Below are positions 61,537-64,000 of a stretch of DNA of 64,000 nucleotides, piece by piece; positions within the stretch are counted from its first letter, which is position 1; each line of letters starts with the position of its first letter. This stretch comes from Dicaeum eximium (lineage: Eukaryota; Chordata; Aves; Passeriformes; Dicaeidae). The stretch lies in the NCBI GenBank assembly GCA_013396995.1, contig VWZP01001440.1, positions 5,543,151 through 5,607,150 on the forward strand, written 5' to 3'. Below the pieces are notes generated by a model that was given only the letters and a program-made list of their open reading frames with translations, was not told the DNA's origin and made no database searches. The translations under genes were made by a program, and so were the position numbers.

Positions 61537-64000
61537 TATCCCAGGTAGTTTTTGGTATGAGATGTGTAGGCTTAGCTGATGGCTTCAGCAGCTTCAGGCT
61601 GTGGGCTCTGAGCCCACAGCTGTGTCCACAGCCTAGCACCAGAAATCAGAAGTTCATCCTAATAAATTGGATTAATTTTAGTTCCTTTTTTCGTCTTGCT
61701 GCCCTCCTCCCTCTCACCAGCCAGTTAAACACTTTGGAAGTAACTCCACAGAGGAGCTATAGGAAGTAAGGCTGAAAGGGGGGGTCACATATGTTGGTGG
61801 CTGCTGCAGTGAGCAGAAGTCAAGTCATTGCTGGCTGTAATTCCCTGTTCTGCAAAACCGTATCAAGTGCCTAGAATACTTTGCTATTTTAATGTCTCCC
61901 ATAATAATAATGTTATGGCATATAACAGATACATTTAAATTGTAGTAAAAATAAATCTGCGAGAGGTTAAAAATAATAGCTAGCAAGAAATATGCAGTTC
62001 TCTATGGAAGCAGATTTACTTTCTGTAGAAATATCTGGACTGTGTTTCTCTTCCACTGTTTACTACTGTCTTTTCCCACGGGACAAGTTTAGTGGAGACT
62101 CCAGATGAAAACTTTCAGTGAGTTGCCTTTGGTTTTCAGCAGGCCATTCAAGTGCTGTACCTGTCAGTGTGCACAGCTTTTGAAGCTGTAGGTGCTTGAG
62201 AATATTTCAAGAATTGTGAGTGAATGCAATAAAACTTCCAGTTGGGCTGTCCTCCTGTAGGACCTATGATATTGTCATAATGCTATGATGGTTCTCTACC
62301 AGAGTTTATTATTTGTATTGTTGTCTCAGTCACTGATTAGTTCCTTCTCAAGCAGATCCTGCATGAACACTGAACAAAAAGATGATCCTTGCTATTGAGT
62401 GCTTATGGTAAAAGCTGTCAAGTAGACTGTGATTTCATTTAACCAAAGATTCATGTTTTGCTTTTGTTTTTAAACACATTTGAAGGACAAGTCTGAGGAG
62501 TTAGTCAAGCACGGGGTGCAGAGCAGAAAAAAATGGCTGGGAATAAGGTACAAGGAGAAAGATAGGGAAGAAATGAGAAAACTGTAGGGAAAGCATGGAA
62601 GAATGCCATGAAGTTACCAAACAGAGCACTTCAGGAACTGGAGGGCACTTGGCTGAGAAAGGGATCACAACCTGCATCCTCCATGGAAGGGAAGCAGATG
62701 ATGTCAGTGTGGCAAAGGTAAGAAGCCAGAGGAAATCACAGGAATGAGACAATAAGAGGTTTGATTGGAGTTGTAGCTTTTGGGGTATAGAAATCCAAAG
62801 GTAGGTTTTCTGATACACTAGAGAAAAAGCAGCAAGATTGCCTGGGTACATAGTGAAAGGAAGGAACAGGCAAAGCCTGTGCATGTTCCATGCTCAGACT
62901 GGGTAAGGCAGCCATAAGAACTATGACAAAGCACAGGAAAAGTAGCAAGGTTCTCTCTTCTAGATGTCCCTCACCATTGAAGACTGTTATTATCACAGTG
63001 CAGTCTTTTAATAGTGATGCACCAGATGCCTGCCTTGCTTTGATGCTGTGAAAAGAAGGCATTTCCATGTGAAGTGAAGACACAGAACCAAAATCCTTGC
63101 AATTTCTGCTTCGTGTTTAATGCCTCTTGTTCACTGGAACGTGTCATGGAGAGCCGACCTCCTTGGATCTGACTGCCACTCTGTTCACAGCAATTTAACT
63201 TTCCTGCTCTGCTTTTCTGTGTCAAGGCAGAGAGTTCAGGAGTGATACTAATTGAGTCAGTCTGAAGCATTCAGATAAATTTAGTCCGAAGGAGAAAGTC
63301 AGGCCTACCGGGTAAATAGTAATGATCTTGTGAGCTTGAAGGACTTAGATCTAAGGTGTGCAAATCTCCTGTTAACAGCTTGCTCCTATTCAACTCAGTC
63401 CTGCTTGAAAGTTAGCTGGACTGTTAAATAGGTCAGCTATCTCTTACATATTCCTGCTAGTCTGTAATCTGTCTGCTGCTTCAGGTTATTTATCAAATCC
63501 CTAATGAGACTGTCTTGGACTATTTGAGCCAGGAGAAAGTTTTTAAGAGGGTCTTGGTTTAGAACACCTCTGATGCTAAACCTGGAGGGGAAACCCTGTT
63601 GATTGGATGAACTTAAATCAATTGAAACTGATTCATGTGGTAATGGGAGTTTGTAAAAATAACACTTCCCAGCATGTAAGTCTTTATAATAGGAAAATAC
63701 TTTTTTTTTTGTTTGTTTTTAAAGCTGATTGTCTTCATCATTGAGCTGTGCAGTAAGGTGTTACTGGCAGATTAGAACTGGTTGCTGTAATTGGGATTGA
63801 TTTCAGTGTTTGTTCCAGCTTCAGCTCCATGATGATGTTTCAGCCTGGGGGCCTCATGATGCTCATTTGCAATAGTTCAAACCCAATGACTTGTAGGCTC
63901 TTTCTTAGATAGACAACGGGCAAGTTTCTACAGCATCCACCTCCAAAATCAAGAAGTGCTCAGGAAGACATACAGCAGGGTGAACAAAAATTTCTTTGCT

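Larger units (their letters stand above)
53166..64000 (+). other. KALRN: KALRN intron 1 (5' part), extending past the window
   Basis: This is the beginning of what is a very long intron in other vertebrates. After the CpG island it becomes AT-rich. It holds a CpG-rich open patch at 55,620-55,880, a CR1 3' end at 61,190-61,536, T/A homopolymers and a short (TCTC)n at about 60,300. No further kalirin exon, alternative first exon or RNA gene was recognised. Confidence 0.75.

Overview
The window is vertebrate nuclear DNA, very probably from a bird. It is AT-rich with two CpG islands, its genes are split by GT-AG introns, and the recognisable interspersed repeats are CR1 LINE 3' ends. CCDC14 is compact at about 10 kb; my recollection is that the mammalian gene is several times longer. 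There is no operon-like layout, no rRNA or tRNA that I can see, and no CRISPR or phage-like structure.

Layout. (1) 1 to about 9,260: no gene recognised. This lies downstream of CCDC14 and contains one CR1 copy. In mammals MYLK sits on this side, but none of its exons is visible here. (2) About 9,260-19,560, minus strand: a complete CCDC14 gene. Thirteen coding exons with consistent phases join into one open frame of 935 codons plus stop. It starts in a CpG-island promoter with several CCAAT boxes, and a CR1 copy lies on each side of that promoter region. (3) About 19,560-52,650: about 33 kb of intergenic DNA. It holds CR1 and MIR-like relics, microsatellites, an 83-bp direct repeat and several unexplained open frames or GC-rich patches, but no gene I can name. 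In mammals ROPN1 lies here; I did not find it. (4) About 52,650-53,760: a second CpG island with the first coding exon of KALRN (kalirin) on the plus strand. This first exon parallels the first exon of its paralogue TRIO. (5) 53,166-64,000: the start of a long KALRN intron. It contains one good CR1 3' end and an odd CpG-rich 86-codon open frame.

The gene order and orientation (CCDC14 minus, KALRN plus, 5' ends facing each other across about 34 kb) agree with the mammalian 3q21 neighbourhood. The two proteins are not known partners: CCDC14 is a centriolar-satellite coiled-coil protein, and kalirin is a spectrin-repeat Rho-GEF. I found no exotic novel system. The best leads are the CpG-rich frame inside KALRN intron 1, the unidentified frames at 40.1 and 34 kb, a possible SUMO-interacting motif in CCDC14, and the apparent absence of ROPN1.
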